DNA from: Yponomeuta sedellus
Taxonomy: Eukaryota; Arthropoda; Insecta; Lepidoptera; Yponomeutidae
Direction: 5' to 3'
Length of the DNA stretch: 64,000 nucleotides
Assembly (NCBI GenBank): GCA_934045075.1
Contig: OW203726.1
Span: 23,685,488 to 23,749,487, forward strand
Shown here piece after piece: positions 22,405 to 33,075 of the stretch (position 1 is its first letter; the number at the start of each line of letters is the position of its first letter). The translations under genes and the position numbers were made by a program. A model generated the notes under the pieces. The model searched no databases. It was not told the DNA's origin and was given only the letters and a program-made list of their open reading frames with translations.

Positions 22405-22465
22405 GTTAAAAAACCTATTTAGAGGCTAAAAATTCCACCACGGGTTAGTGCTTAAAAAGAATATA
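22405..22465. mobile_element. tRNA-TIR element, end fragment only
   Basis: AAAAACCTATTTAGAGGCTA and AATTCCACCACGGGTTAGTGC: the two end blocks are joined and the tRNA-like core is lost. Confidence 0.6.
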
Positions 22466-22771
22466 ACTACGAATAATGTACCAACACATAGTACACGGTC
22501 TGCGTGTCTGGAGACCGTAAGCATCGTTAGTTTGACCGTCGTCAAATTGTGCCAGTTCTCATTGCCAAAGCCTATAGGCGGCAGAATGGAACAATCGTCA
22601 GTTACGTCACGGTGGCTCCGTGGCACAGATCGTGGTAGATCTCGCGGTTTGTGATGAAATCGGTCACTATTCTTTGTTTCACGCAGAGCGTTGGTTTTAA
22701 AATTAATAACGTATTCACAGGAAAATACTTGTTATTAGCGAACTATATTCATTATATATATATATCGATAT

Positions 22772-22990
22772 CAAATCCTCCACCAACCCGGACTTGGCCC
22801 CCGTGGTGGAGTATGACCACGGGTCCCGGTTGGTGTCCGGGTTGGTGGAGGATTGTAAGACAATGGCAGGCCTTACTGTCAGAAGTCAGCCGGCACCAAC
22901 GGCTTAACGTGCCTTGCGAAGTCAAAGGCGGTACGGGACGGTCACCCATCCTGCACCTGACCGCCCCGGTTGTTGCTTAACTCAAGTGAT
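22772..22990. mobile_element. SINE-like repeat A, inverted head-to-head copy
   Basis: CCTCCACCAACCCGGACTTG at 22777 faces GTCCGGGTTGGTGGAGG at about 22836, then the plus-oriented second half (GCCGGCACCAACGGCTTAAC) runs to 22985. A short fold-back joins both orientations. Confidence 0.7.
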
Positions 22991-23429
22991 ATATATATAT
23001 TGCAATTTCCAGCGCTAAGGTATATGAACACCTGAGATGTATTAATCCAGGGTGTCAACAGACTACATACAAAATTTTATTAAAATACACACACCCATAG
23101 CCGTTGGGTGTGTATGTTAGTTACTTAGTCACTCTATACGTGAATAACTAACTAACATACTCAAACTTTCTCCTTTATTATATTAGTGTGATGTGATTAA
23201 TGTAGCCTAGCCTAGCATCGGGAATAAGCAAGCACAGTTTTACTAGAAACTCTTCCACCCCCTCCCACTTATTTCTATCCTCGACTATGCTCATTTAAGC
23301 GCTATCAGCTAACTGCCTTAGATCTAAGGCAGCAGTTTACAAATCGGTCAAGAGCGAGACGCACTCGCTTACCGAGCATTCCTTATAATAGATACATAAT
23401 TCCGTAGTTAGCAAATACGTCTTTTCTTT

Positions 23430-23755
23430 CATTAAGGCGCTTTAGGATGCTGACAAGCGGCACCATAATACGTTTTTTTTTAAATTGACATCGTTAATCT
23501 TAACCACTTTGACAACTATTTTCAAAACCAGTAGTGTAGAACCTAGGATCAACAACCTAGGACTTAAATCAATTTCCGCCAAAGGCGGCTGTTTCCGCGA
23601 AAATTTATTAAAGTCCTACGATGTTGGTACTACGTTCTAGGCTGTATGTTCAAAAAATTGTTATCACAGATATTAAGATTTGTGTTGTTACGATTTTTAT
23701 TCTATTGGCGCTAGATAGCACCCCAAAGCCCCTTACGGGTAACACTAGCGCCACT
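23430..23755. mobile_element. Non-autonomous DNA transposon G
   Basis: The end TTAAGGCGCTTTAGGATGCT and, inverted, TAGCACCCCAAAGCCCCTTA. The inner blocks CCTAGGATCAACAACC, CCGCCAAAGGCGGCTG and GTTCTAGGCTGTATGTTC recur at 37530-38045. No transposase was seen. Confidence 0.6.
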
Positions 23756-23757
23756 AA

Positions 23758-23837
23758 TGGCGGCCTCAGTGGCGCAGTGGTTTGGCACGCTGACTGTAAC
23801 ACGCGAAGGTCTCGGGTTCGATCCCCGGCCGGGTCCA
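23758..23837 (+). mobile_element. tRNA-derived SINE head
   Basis: GCGGCCTCAGTGGCGCAGTGG is A-box-like and GGGTTCGATCCCC is a B-box. The body that follows is short. It is not a functional tRNA, because no clean anticodon stem can be drawn. Confidence 0.55.
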
Positions 23838-24508
23838 ACTAGGAAACGAAGTCTTCTAGTTTGTCTCGGATCTTGGATGTTATCTATGTATTTATTGTAT
23901 TAAATCTATCCGTCGAGTTAGCACCTATAACACAAGTCATTTAGTTGTACTTAGTATAGGGCTAACGAGATCTGTGTAATATGTCCATGAATATTTATTT
24001 ATATATTATATTATTACTAATGCGAAAAAATAGTTTATCTACATTTTTGCAAAAAGTATCAGACTAGTAGGTAAACAACTTAACGTTAGCCAAACACCTG
24101 GATTTTGCTGGGCAACAAGAACTTCTTTTAAAACAACAAAAACCGAAAAATTCCACACTCAGCAAAATTCAGGTATTGACCACGGATAAATTTATTTACT
24201 AATCCTTTCTCCAACTAACTCTTTAGCAAATACTGGCTACGTTTTATCAATGTAAGCGAGACGGGTCTGCAATAAAAATTGTAAAACAAGTTTGCGATTG
24301 CATTTACTGTAACCTTATTCGTAGATATGGGTCATTCTTTGGGACTCATTTTTCAAGCGGCATCGCTTAAAAATAATGGAAATCGAAAACCCAGCCAGCC
24401 ACTTTTTTTTTCAGGCATACCTATGATCATCTTTTAATTGGGTAATTCATAATTTTTAAATTACCTATACATTTATTGTAGTTAAAAAATTAAAACCCCC
24501 CATTCTTT

Positions 24509-25871
24509 GATTTGCGTGCAGCGTCCCAAACCCAAATCCAGTCACTTAGTATTTAATATATTTTAAACTAAGCGCTACAGGCTTACCAAAAAAAAAACAC
24601 TAAGTCCTAAGAAGTTAACGATGCTTTAAAAAAAATATTCTATAGTTCTAAAATAATAACATTCACTAAAAAAAATAAAATGTAACTGTCCCGAGGTAGC
24701 CACTGATTTGCGTGGATCATTGTAAATTCGCAAGAGTACATCCCTAACGAGACGGACCATGTTGCGTCATTTGAATGCGAGTTACAACTAACGTGCTCTG
24801 ACGGCCGGGCAGAGTGCTTGTGTTACGATGGGTCGAGTTTCCGAAATATAAAGGTAAGAATCTATTTGCGTGGGCATGGTTTCTCAAAACTTTGATTTGC
24901 GTGGTACTATTTTCTCCGGTAACTGTGAATTTATTTATTGAATAATATATTGTAGCGAACAAATATTAGGTAAAGAAACTTATGTACAGAACACAGTTAA
25001 TTTGCTCAAAAGGTATTTTAAGGTTTTAACATAAACGGGTTTATTTTGATTTTCGTGGTCATGATTTGCGTGGTTTACGTGGTAGTTTTGACCCACGAAA
25101 ATCAATTTTCAACCACGCAAATGAAATAAGTTTGAGATTTTTATGATAATATTTTTTTATGTCACAGTTTATGGGTTTCTGATTTTACAAATACCTTACA
25201 ATTATTAAATAGCATTCGATTTTCTATCTATACCTTTAAGTATATTAAATTTGAATGGAATTTACATTTCAGACCAAAAATGCCGTTAACATGAGAAGAA
25301 AAATTAGAAAATAGAAGTTGTCTGAAAGAAGACGAAGAGAGAGGCTTAAAAATAATGAAGAGTTCATATTAATAATATAAATAAAAATACATGTAAGTTT
25401 AAGTCTATGATTGTGATAATTAAAAATACAGATTATGTTCCTACGAAATGACTGATTACAGATAAGAGAAAGTGTTAATTTTATAAAAATGTTTTAATTA
25501 GTGTTATACTTTTGTAATAATTTATCTTCAACTAATAATAAATAATGCTGGACTGATTCTAGTAAAAAACAATTTGTTTTAGTTACTTCTTTACCTATTA
25601 TTTTATCTGATAAACATTATAAGTAATAATAACTCGTTTTCAATATGAAATAACAATAAACAACTCGATTGAGAAAGTTAAATTTAACAATATCATTTTC
25701 GTGGGGAGTTTTGTGATTTGCGTGGCCTCCAATTTTTTAACCTCGATTATCTCTGTAAGTATATCGCTCTCCGAGCAGCCTCTTCCTTTAAAAATATTAT
25801 TTATACGTATAATTTAAGATTCAGATGTCAATTTAAAAAAAATATTAAGTTTGAAAATTGCCACGCAAATC
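24509..25871. repeat. Dispersed array of GATTTGCGTGG motifs (left arm)
   Basis: Exact or one-base variants at 24509, 24705, 24864, 24894, 25048 (TTTTCG), 25063, 25074 (TTTACG), 25093 (reverse, CG-AAAA), 25113 (reverse), 25695 (TTTTCG), 25715 and 25861 (reverse). The right arm repeats all of them in mirror order. I did not notice the motif elsewhere in the window. Confidence 0.85.
25273..25378 (+). pseudogene. Possible decayed small exon inside the palindrome arm
   Basis: After an acceptor-like TTTACATTTCAG comes ACCAAAAATGCCG, a good start context. An in-frame stop follows four codons in. Two frames then carry charged Lys/Arg/Glu-rich peptides (EEKLEN, and SERRRRERLKNNEEF after a +1 shift) before stops. 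It resembles the basic N-terminus of some transposon proteins. The mirror copy is at 26477-26582. This is weak inference. Confidence 0.25.
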
Positions 25872-25890
25872 ACCAAAGAACACCTTGCTC

Positions 25891-25962
25891 GAAGAAGCAC
25901 CCATGGGTGCTCATGAAGAAGCACCCATGGGTGCTCATGAAGAAGCACCCATGGGTGCTTCT
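25891..25962. repeat. Palindrome centre: three 24-bp tandem units
   Basis: Three units starting at 25891, 25915 and 25939 share GAAGAAGCACCCATGGGTGC. Each holds its own 14-bp palindrome GCACCCATGGGTGC. The middle one is the exact centre of the large palindrome, and the flanking units are direct repeats rather than mirror copies. Confidence 0.9.
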
Positions 25963-27596
25963 TCGAGCAAGGTGTTCTTTGGTGATTTGCGTGGCAATTT
26001 TCAAACTTAATATTTTTTTTAAATTGACATCTGAATCTTAAATTATACGTATAAATAATATTTTTAAAGGAAGAGGCTGCTCGGAGAGCGATATACTTAC
26101 AGAGATAATCGAGGTTAAAAAATTGGAGGCCACGCAAATCACAAAACTCCCCACGAAAATGATATTGTTAAATTTAACTTTCTCAATCGAGTTGTTTATT
26201 GTTATTTCATATTGAAAACGAGTTATTATTACTTATAATGTTTATCAGATAAAATAATAGGTAAAGAAGTAACTAAAACAAATTGTTTTTTACTAGAATC
26301 AGTCCAGCATTATTTATTATTAGTTGAAGATAAATTATTACAAAAGTATAACACTAATTAAAACATTTTTATAAAATTAACACTTTCTCTTATCTGTAAT
26401 CAGTCATTTCGTAGGAACATAATCTGTATTTTTAATTATCACAATCATAGACTTAAACTTACATGTATTTTTATTTATATTATTAATATGAACTCTTCAT
26501 TATTTTTAAGCCTCTCTCTTCGTCTTCTTTCGGACAACTTCTATTTTCTAATTTTTCTTCTCATGTTAACGGCATTTTTGGTCTGAAATGTAAATTCCAT
26601 TCAAATTTAATATACTTAAAGGTATAGATAGAAAATCGAATGCTATTTAATAATTGTAAGGTATTTGTAAAATCAGAAACCCATAAACTGTGACATAAAA
26701 AAATATTATCATAAAAATCTCAAACTTATTTCATTTGCGTGGTTGAAAATTGATTTTCGTGGGTCAAAACTACCACGTAAACCACGCAAATCATGACCAC
26801 GAAAATCAAAATAAACCCGTTTATGTTAAAACCTTAAAATACCTTTTGAGCAAATTAACTGTGTTCTGTACATAAGTTTCTTTACCTAATATTTGTTCGC
26901 TACAATATATTATTCAATAAATAAATTCACAGTTACCGGAGAAAATAGTACCACGCAAATCAAAGTTTTGAGAAACCATGCCCACGCAAATAGATTCTTA
27001 CCTTTATATTTCGGAAACTCGACCCATCGTAACACAAGCACTCTGCCCGGCCGTCAGAGCACGTTAGTTGTAACTCGCATTCAAATGACGCAACATGGTC
27101 CGTCTCGTTAGGGATGTACTCTTGCGAATTTACAATGATCCACGCAAATCAGTGGCTACCTCGGGACAGTTACATTTTATTTTTTTTAGTGAATGTTATT
27201 ATTTTAGAACTATAGAATATTTTTTTTAAAGCATCGTTAACTTCTTAGGACTTAGTGTTTTTTTTTTGGTAAGCCTGTAGCGCTTAGTTTAAAATATATT
27301 AAATACTAAGTGACTGGATTTGGGTTTGGGACGCTGCACGCAAATCAAAGAATGGGGGGTTTTAATTTTTTAACTACAATAAATGTATAGGTAATTTAAA
27401 AATTATGAATTACCCAATTAAAAGATGATCATAGGTATGCCTGAAAAAAAAAGTGGCTGGCTGGGTTTTCGATTTCCATTATTTTTAAGCGATGCCGCTT
27501 GAAAAATGAGTCCCAAAGAATGACCCATATAAGATCCTTAAGAGCAGGTAAATTACAATTAGGTTACTAAGGTAATCTAACTGTAGTTTACTTTAT

Positions 27597-27648
27597 TATT
27601 GTAGACTTTTAGTCCGGATTTACTTACGGGCTAAAAGTCTACAATGTG
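27597..27648. repeat. Short perfect hairpin
   Basis: ATTGTAGACTTTTAG and CTAAAAGTCTACAAT are exact inverted copies around about 18 nt, immediately outside the right end of the large palindrome. Confidence 0.8.
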
Positions 27649-27949
27649 TTGTGCTTACGAAAGTTTTAGTTCAAAAATACTTTATTATTCTTTGTCTCAA
27701 ATAGTATTCTCTTTATCGACGTTGCTAGATAGATTGGGTTTGATCCAAAACATTGGTAACGTTATGGTCCATTTGTCTAGCCTTTCCGAGACACCGATAT
27801 ATACTTGAGAAATGTCATGTTACTCGTAGATAAATTATCTCTCTCTTAGGAATATGAAGTAGGTAAGTATGTCCCCTTATCAAATTCAATTAATACATCT
27901 AGCGTTTATATTTGACTACTGCGATACATGGCAATAGTGCTATAGTTAA

Positions 27950-28115
27950 TGGTGCCATGTTATGGGCGGCTTGATAACTTCTGACTGTAAGGCCCGCCAC
28001 TGTCTTACAATCCTCCGCCAACCCGGACTTGGCCCTCGCTGTGGATTGTGGCCTAACCTTTCTGCGATGCAGGAAGAGACCCGTGCCCTAGCAGTGGGGA
28101 CATACAAGGTTTGAT
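27950..28115 (-). mobile_element. SINE-like repeat A, fragment
   Basis: From CATGTTATGGGCGGCTTGAT through TCCGCCAACCCGGACTTGG to CTAGCAGTGGGGACATACAA. Confidence 0.75.
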
Positions 28116-28119
28116 ATCG

Positions 28120-29385
28120 ACTGTGATGCAAAGGCCTGAGGATTTAGGGCACCCCACACGCATCATCTTTAGGTCCTTGGACATCCTTATCTAGCCACCA
28201 TCTGCTTTAAATCGTTGGTCCATCTTAATTTTGCAGTTTTTATGTCAAGCGATAGTATTTTTTCACACACATAGTTTAAAGAAATTTAATGATATTTCAG
28301 AATTGTCATTGATCACAACAAATTTGTCATTTACAATGTTTACCTCACTACTAGGTACCTAATTACACTGATGTTATTATTAAAGTCACGCAAAGATTCG
28401 TGTCTCGCTGTGAATCGATTATGAAATCGATTTAAGTCGTGATCATCAGAATTATTGTATTATCTGGCATTTGTAACCGATTGGGAGGTAATCGTCGCGA
28501 TTTGTCTTCTCCGTGAAATGCTACTTTACGAAAAATCTTTTCACAAACTGTTTCTCTCGCTTTTTATTTTGATTTGTGAACGGCTTTCGCCATTTGCTTG
28601 GTAACATCGCGCGAAATTCCTGTTACAGATAATAGGTGTTCGAAAATTGTTGTTTATTGATATTTATTTACATAGTTCTTGTTTGGACCTGCAAACGTTA
28701 ATACATCCATGAATAGTATACATGAGACATTGTATACTATTCTACAGTAAGATTCCTCAAGATAATATATTAGACCTACTACCTACGCGGACCCTTTGCT
28801 AGGAAGGGGTGGCCTGTTAGTGGCCATTATAAATTGAACTGTATCACTTTGAAATAAGGTCCAAAATTAATAAAAAAATGTATTTTAGCACTGCCCGTTA
28901 CAGGGGTTAAGAATGCGTTAAGCATAATCTGTGCAAAAAAGCCTATTATTAAGTATTACCTATTATTAAAACGATTCATAAAATAATGTTAACGGGGAAG
29001 ATCGTGTCTAGTGTAATGTAACTTTATGTTGCAAACTCTATTAATTAAGTTTAAACCTGTTTTGAAAATAATAAATGTGAAGTTTCTGTGCTAGCTTGGC
29101 ATATAATCAAATCAGCAATAAATAAATAAATTTTCACACCTCCTGCTCGACAATGCCTTATTACGTACCGTCAAATATCATCGTAAAGCATAGCCTTGTC
29201 TCTCGAGGGCAATAATAATGAAGAATTTCCCTAGGGAATAAAGTGATTTGAATTTAGAATGTCAAAATTCGCATGAAAACTATGAAGAAGCCCCGCATTG
29301 CAATTCGAAATTCGAATTGTTGTTCGACTTATGCATCCCTGTCTTTTTATTGTCTCCCAGATGGTGTGAAAAGTAGAGTATTCAC
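28120..29385. other. No gene seen
   Basis: AT-rich sequence with no long open frame and no repeat that I recognise, apart from short RTE-like words near 28150-28220. Confidence 0.4.
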
Positions 29386-29388
29386 CTC

Positions 29389-29580
29389 TGGAATAAAACA
29401 TGTCTTAGTCTCGGGCGGTATGAACCCCTGGCTTCACTCAGGACTCTACATAACTCCCTCGCTTCGCTCAGGAGTTAAAATTTAACTCCCTCGCTGCGCT
29501 CGGTAGTTAACTCGGAGTCCTTCGCTCCGCTCAGGGTTCAATATACCGCCCATGACGTAATACATGGTTTTATTCCCTTA
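29389..29580. mobile_element. 190-bp MITE with repeated CTCGCTTCGCTCAG words
   Basis: Left GGAATAAAACATGTCTTAG..GGCGGTATGAACCC and right GGGTTCAATATACCGCC..ACATGGTTTTATTCC are imperfect inverted ends. The middle has three TCGCT(T/G)CGCTC words and an inner mirror (GGAGTTAAAATTTAACTCC). Confidence 0.7.
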
Positions 29581-29989
29581 ATGCATAATCTACTATTATT
29601 CATTCACTTGTAACTTAACAGTTAACACCAAATCATTACAGATCTAAAGACAGTCAAACATTTCAAGCATAAACTCACATCTTTATCCCAAGAGGTAAGC
29701 AAAGGAGTTTGCTGCGTACCACCCTGGAATATCCTTGATATTAGCAAAGATAAAATAATAGAGAAAGAAAACTATTGAGGTATTTATTTCTCTATGTTTG
29801 TAGAATATTCGCTAAGATATTACTTCGCTTTAGGCTGATTGAAATCTTGACTGGCGACGACTCATTGTTATGTTCTGAATAGCACGGCATTTAAGTTCTT
29901 ACGTAATTCTTGGAGTTTTTAACAGATGAAGGTCTTCAAAGTTTTATTTTTGATATATTGGTTTCGAAAGTGGCGTGGCTTTTAGATTA

Positions 29990-30358
29990 TCTCGATATCA
30001 ACCCTTTTATGTCCCCACTGCTGGGGCACGGGTCTTTTCCAGCATCGCAAGAAGGTTAGGCCATATTCCACCCCGGCCGGCCTAGACCGGGTTGGTGGAG
30101 GATTGTAAGACAGTGGCGGGCCTTAGGTACTATCAGAAGTTTTCAAGCCGCCCATAAGGCCTCTGACATGGCTTAACGACTGCCATTACATTACAGCCGG
30201 TACCAACGGCTTAACGTGCCTTGCAAAGCACGGAAGTGCTCGGAAAAATGCCACTAACGGTAGTCACGGGATGGTCACCCATCCTGCACCTGACCGCGCC
30301 TGTTGTTGCTGAACTCAAGTGATTGATTCTAATCACTCAGTTCGACTAGGCCACGAGC
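29990..30358 (+). mobile_element. SINE-like repeat A, best full-length copy
   Basis: Runs GATATCAACCCTTTTATGTC, GGGTTGGTGGAGGATTGTAA, GCCGCCCATAAGGCCTCTGA, CACGGAAGTGCTCGG, CCATCCTGCACCTGACCGCG to AATCACTCAGTTCGACTAGG. No clear A or B box was seen, so its class (SINE or other non-autonomous element) is open. Confidence 0.8.
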
Positions 30359-30566
30359 ACTTCCTTAGATTATCTGCAAGAAGAAATACCTACTTGCAGA
30401 TTGAAAAAAAAGATGTTCATTATTCAAGAGAAAAAAATCATTGCGTACCTATATCTAATAGAAATCGACTTATGACCTCCCATGTCAGTGAACTATTAAG
30501 TTTGCAGTATGAGCTCACTTGCATCAGTGACTGACGATGCTAGTGAGCTCACAAAACTTGACCTAT

Positions 30567-30986
30567 TGTGTTAGGCTATGTCTACTCCTTCGTACATGCT
30601 GAATGTACGAATGTACATACTAAAAACACATACTACCTGTTAGCTCATTCATATATTTCTTACATTTATTATAATAACCAAGAGTAGGTATGTTTCTGGT
30701 TTTGACTTCGTGAGCCCACGTGCTGCCATCTGTTTGACTCAGTATAAAAGGTAGGGCAGCCCGTGCGCTCGAGTCAGTTGAGTATCGGTTCAAACGCGAG
30801 AGGGAGCTCGTGATTATTAATAAGATGAGCGAACTGAATTTACAAGGTGTTTTAAAGTGAATCTATGAACAGATGTTGAAAATGTGCAAAGTGAATAAAC
30901 TAAGGTGTTTCTATCTGTGAAGGGTGAACTATATTAATAAATTATTTTTATCGACCATCCGAACTTTGATTTCTGACTCGTAACAT
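30567..30986 (+). mobile_element. Solo LTR (gypsy-like)
   Basis: Starts TGTGTTAGGCTATG and ends GACTCGTAACAT, flanked by the 6-bp direct repeat ACCTAT (30561-30566 and 30987-30992). It has a TATA box (TATAAAAGG at 30743), an expected start region (GAGTCAGTTG) near 30772 and AATAAA at 30894. No internal coding region is present, so this is a recombined solo LTR. Confidence 0.75.
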
Positions 30987-30992
30987 ACCTAT

Positions 30993-31284
30993 TAGAGAGA
31001 CCGTCTGTCCTGCGGTGGTTGTGGTCGAAAAATATTCATGTGTATACCTCATTCAGTCTCGAAAAGACAAACTTCAGTTGCCATTACAAATCGTAGAGAG
31101 AAATATGTCACTAGGGGAAGCGACGAGAAACGCCGACTAAGCTTTCCAATCCTACTAAAATCTCTATGCAAAGCAAAATATGTTTAATTTTTCATTGTCA
31201 TAATAATAACATAATTTAATTTGAACAGCGAAATAAATATTTGGTTAGTACATTTAAAAGTTACGGTTACCCACAATCATTTAG
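30993..31284. other. No gene seen
   Basis: AT-rich spacer between the solo LTR and an RTE-like tail. Confidence 0.4.
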
Positions 31285-31540
31285 CCTGCACTCGTTTACT
31301 ACTAGACGTAGGCCTCCCCTAAGGGACGCCACTTCCCTCGTCCTTGACCATCCTCATCCAGCCACTCACTGCCAGCAAACTGCCTCAGATCGTCGGCCCA
31401 GCGAGCCGGTGGCCTCCTACGCTGCGTTTGCCAGTTCGTGGTCTCCACTCGAGAACCTCTGAACCCCATCGACCATCGGTTTTTTGGTATATGTGACCGG
31501 CCCACTGCCACTTCAGCTTGCTAATCCTATAGGCTATGTC
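31285..31540 (-). mobile_element. RTE-like LINE 3' end fragment
   Basis: On the minus strand the frame reads ARWADDLRQFAGSEWLDEDG and WRPLGEAYV, typical of an RTE C-terminus. Stops interrupt it. Confidence 0.7.
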
Positions 31541-31548
31541 AGTCTTAA

Positions 31549-31700
31549 GAAACCTATTTAGAGGCTAAAAATTCCACCCATGCCGGGACTCGAACCCGCG
31601 ACCTCTGGCTATCCGTGCCAGCGCTCTTTCCAACTGAGCTAGGGCGACTCACCGGCATCAGTGAAATTTCGAACCTCTTTACACTATTCTCTGTATTACG
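31549..31700 (-). mobile_element. tRNA-TIR element copy
   Basis: AACCTATTTAGAGGCTAAAA, B-box GGGACTCGAACCC, the tRNA-like core, then CACCGGCATCAGTGAAATTT and ACACTATTCTCTGTATTACG. It has one inverted end only. Confidence 0.8.
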
Positions 31701-31734
31701 TACAGTTATTATTATTATGTCAGTCTCCTTAGTC

Positions 31735-32040
31735 TACATACATAACCTCACGCCTGTAACCCAGAGGGGTAGCCAGAGACCAGGGACTGCCAGAGGATGA
31801 AGGAAGAAAGATTGGCGAGACAAATATATATTGGGAATGTGAGTGGAAGGACTAGTAAGGGTCGTCCCAGGCGGACATAGATCGACCAAATAGGGGATGT
31901 ATTAGCAAAAGGAAAGATAAAAAGTACCCGGAACCGGCGTGCGTGCATGCAACGACTTATGAACGTTGATGAAGGGAAGGTGTCAGGATCGTGGCAAGTG
32001 GCAGTCCCTGGTCTCTGCCTACCCCTCTCCTTAGGGTCTT
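31735..32040. mobile_element. LINE family F, inverted pair
   Basis: 31735-31792 is a reversed tail (TACATACATAACCTCACGCC). At 31793 it meets a plus-oriented copy (GGATGAAGGAAGAAAGATTG to CCTGGTCTCTGCCTACCCC) coding QIGDVLAK-like residues. Head-to-head junction. Confidence 0.7.
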
Positions 32041-32564
32041 TTTAGTTGTGTATCAAATTGTTTCATTTCCCACGTGATCCATCGAAGAGACTCAGTGCCT
32101 GTGGGCTCAATATTTAACTCGAGAGTAAACTCTGGCTTCTATGTTGTGCTGATGCACGTGGGTACAATTCTAAGAAAACGTTCCGTGGGAAAAGGCGTTA
32201 ATTGAATGTTCTCACTTACGCAGCCTGTTCCTCCGCCGACAGGAACTGAGGCGTGAAGCGGAGGGGAACTAGAGTGGGTAACTGCGTGGATGTGTGGATT
32301 GTGATCTAATTATGGTGATGATGGCAGTTGGCGGTTTTTCCGACCATTTCAATAGGGTGGTATTGTTAACCGCCTTTTTATTTATATTTAAATTTCTCTA
32401 TAATAGAACCAGAGTGTCTGATGTTCAACTACCAACTACTGTAGTTTTCTGAAGCGGTGGTAGGTTGGTCGTTTGAAGAGGACCCCTGATTTTGGTTTCT
32501 AAGTATCGTAATATAATTCTGCTGTGCCTATGTGGTGTCAGCCTAGAGAATAGCACCAACCCAA
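32041..32564. other. No gene seen
   Basis: Mixed-composition spacer. One short frame at 32425-32622 reaches into the next repeat and is not supported. Confidence 0.4.
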
Positions 32565-32780
32565 ATTCTTCCCGCGGGTGTCGTAAAAGGCGACTAAGGG
32601 ACCCAAACCGGGGTGTGGGCAAAGGCGCCCCCTGCAGTACAATTCCACCAAACTGCGATCCCTAACCCGCATGCCCAGCGTGGGGATTATGGGCATTACC
32701 CCCCCCCCAATGATGGCGCTTGCACTATGGCGCTCATTAGGGGAGGGCTATGTACAGCAGTGGACTATGAAGAAGTAATA
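32565..32780 (+). mobile_element. RTE-tail SINE (reverse orientation of 48765 and 50750 copies)
   Basis: TCTTCCCGCGGGTGTCGTAA, GCGCCCCCTGCAGTACAATT, CCGCATGCCCAGCGTGGGGA and GGCGCTCATTAGGGGAGGGC. The same blocks occur reversed at 48765-48972 and 50750-50935. Confidence 0.75.
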
Positions 32781-32875
32781 TAATTAGTCAATTTGGAGAA
32801 GCAGTACCACTTGCTTGACTGCGAAAAAATCGTGAGGAACTCTGAGCGCTTGACGTGGATACCTACCTGAGCAGC

Positions 32876-33075
32876 GAAAGCGGTGGTAGCGAAAGGGTAG
32901 AACGCCGGCTTCTCAATAGGAAGGTCTTGGGTTCGAATCCCGGCATGTACTTGACTTTGTTTTCTAAGTCATGTACGTTTGTGAAGTTATAGTAGCAATA
33001 CCACTTGCTTACTTTGAAGGAAAACATCGTGAGGAAACACTGAAATGTATCCATATCTCAGCGCTTGCTACATAC
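32876..33075 (+). mobile_element. tRNA-derived SINE C
   Basis: GCGGTGGTAGCGAAAGGGTA, AGAACGCCGGCTTCTCAAT, B-box GGGTTCGAATCCCGGC, GACTTTGTTTTCTAAGTCA and AGTAGCAATACCACTTGC. The best copy of this family in the window. Confidence 0.8.

Larger units (their letters stand above)
24325..27530. repeat. Near-perfect 3.2-kb palindrome (fold-back element)
   Basis: The left arm starts ATATGGGTCATTCTTTGGG and the right arm ends CCCAAAGAATGACCCATAT. The centre of symmetry is between 25927 and 25928. The homopolymer lengths compared (T9 near 24411, A10 near 24590) and all blocks compared match their mirror images. One substitution was noticed (CTGAAAGAAG near 25322 against CCGAAAGAAG in the mirror). The symmetry fails only in the innermost 70 bp. 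No target duplication is obvious. The arms carry no long intact frame. The motif GATTTGCGTGG recurs throughout. It would lie in Cad87A intron 1 if the 34321 exon is right. Confidence 0.93.

Noticed and set aside
25718..26137. Two 107-codon frames on opposite strands with nearly the same protein, and two 72-codon frames at 24744-24962 and 26893-27111
   Set aside because: They are mirror images forced by the palindrome. They cross the motif array and centre repeats and show no domain.
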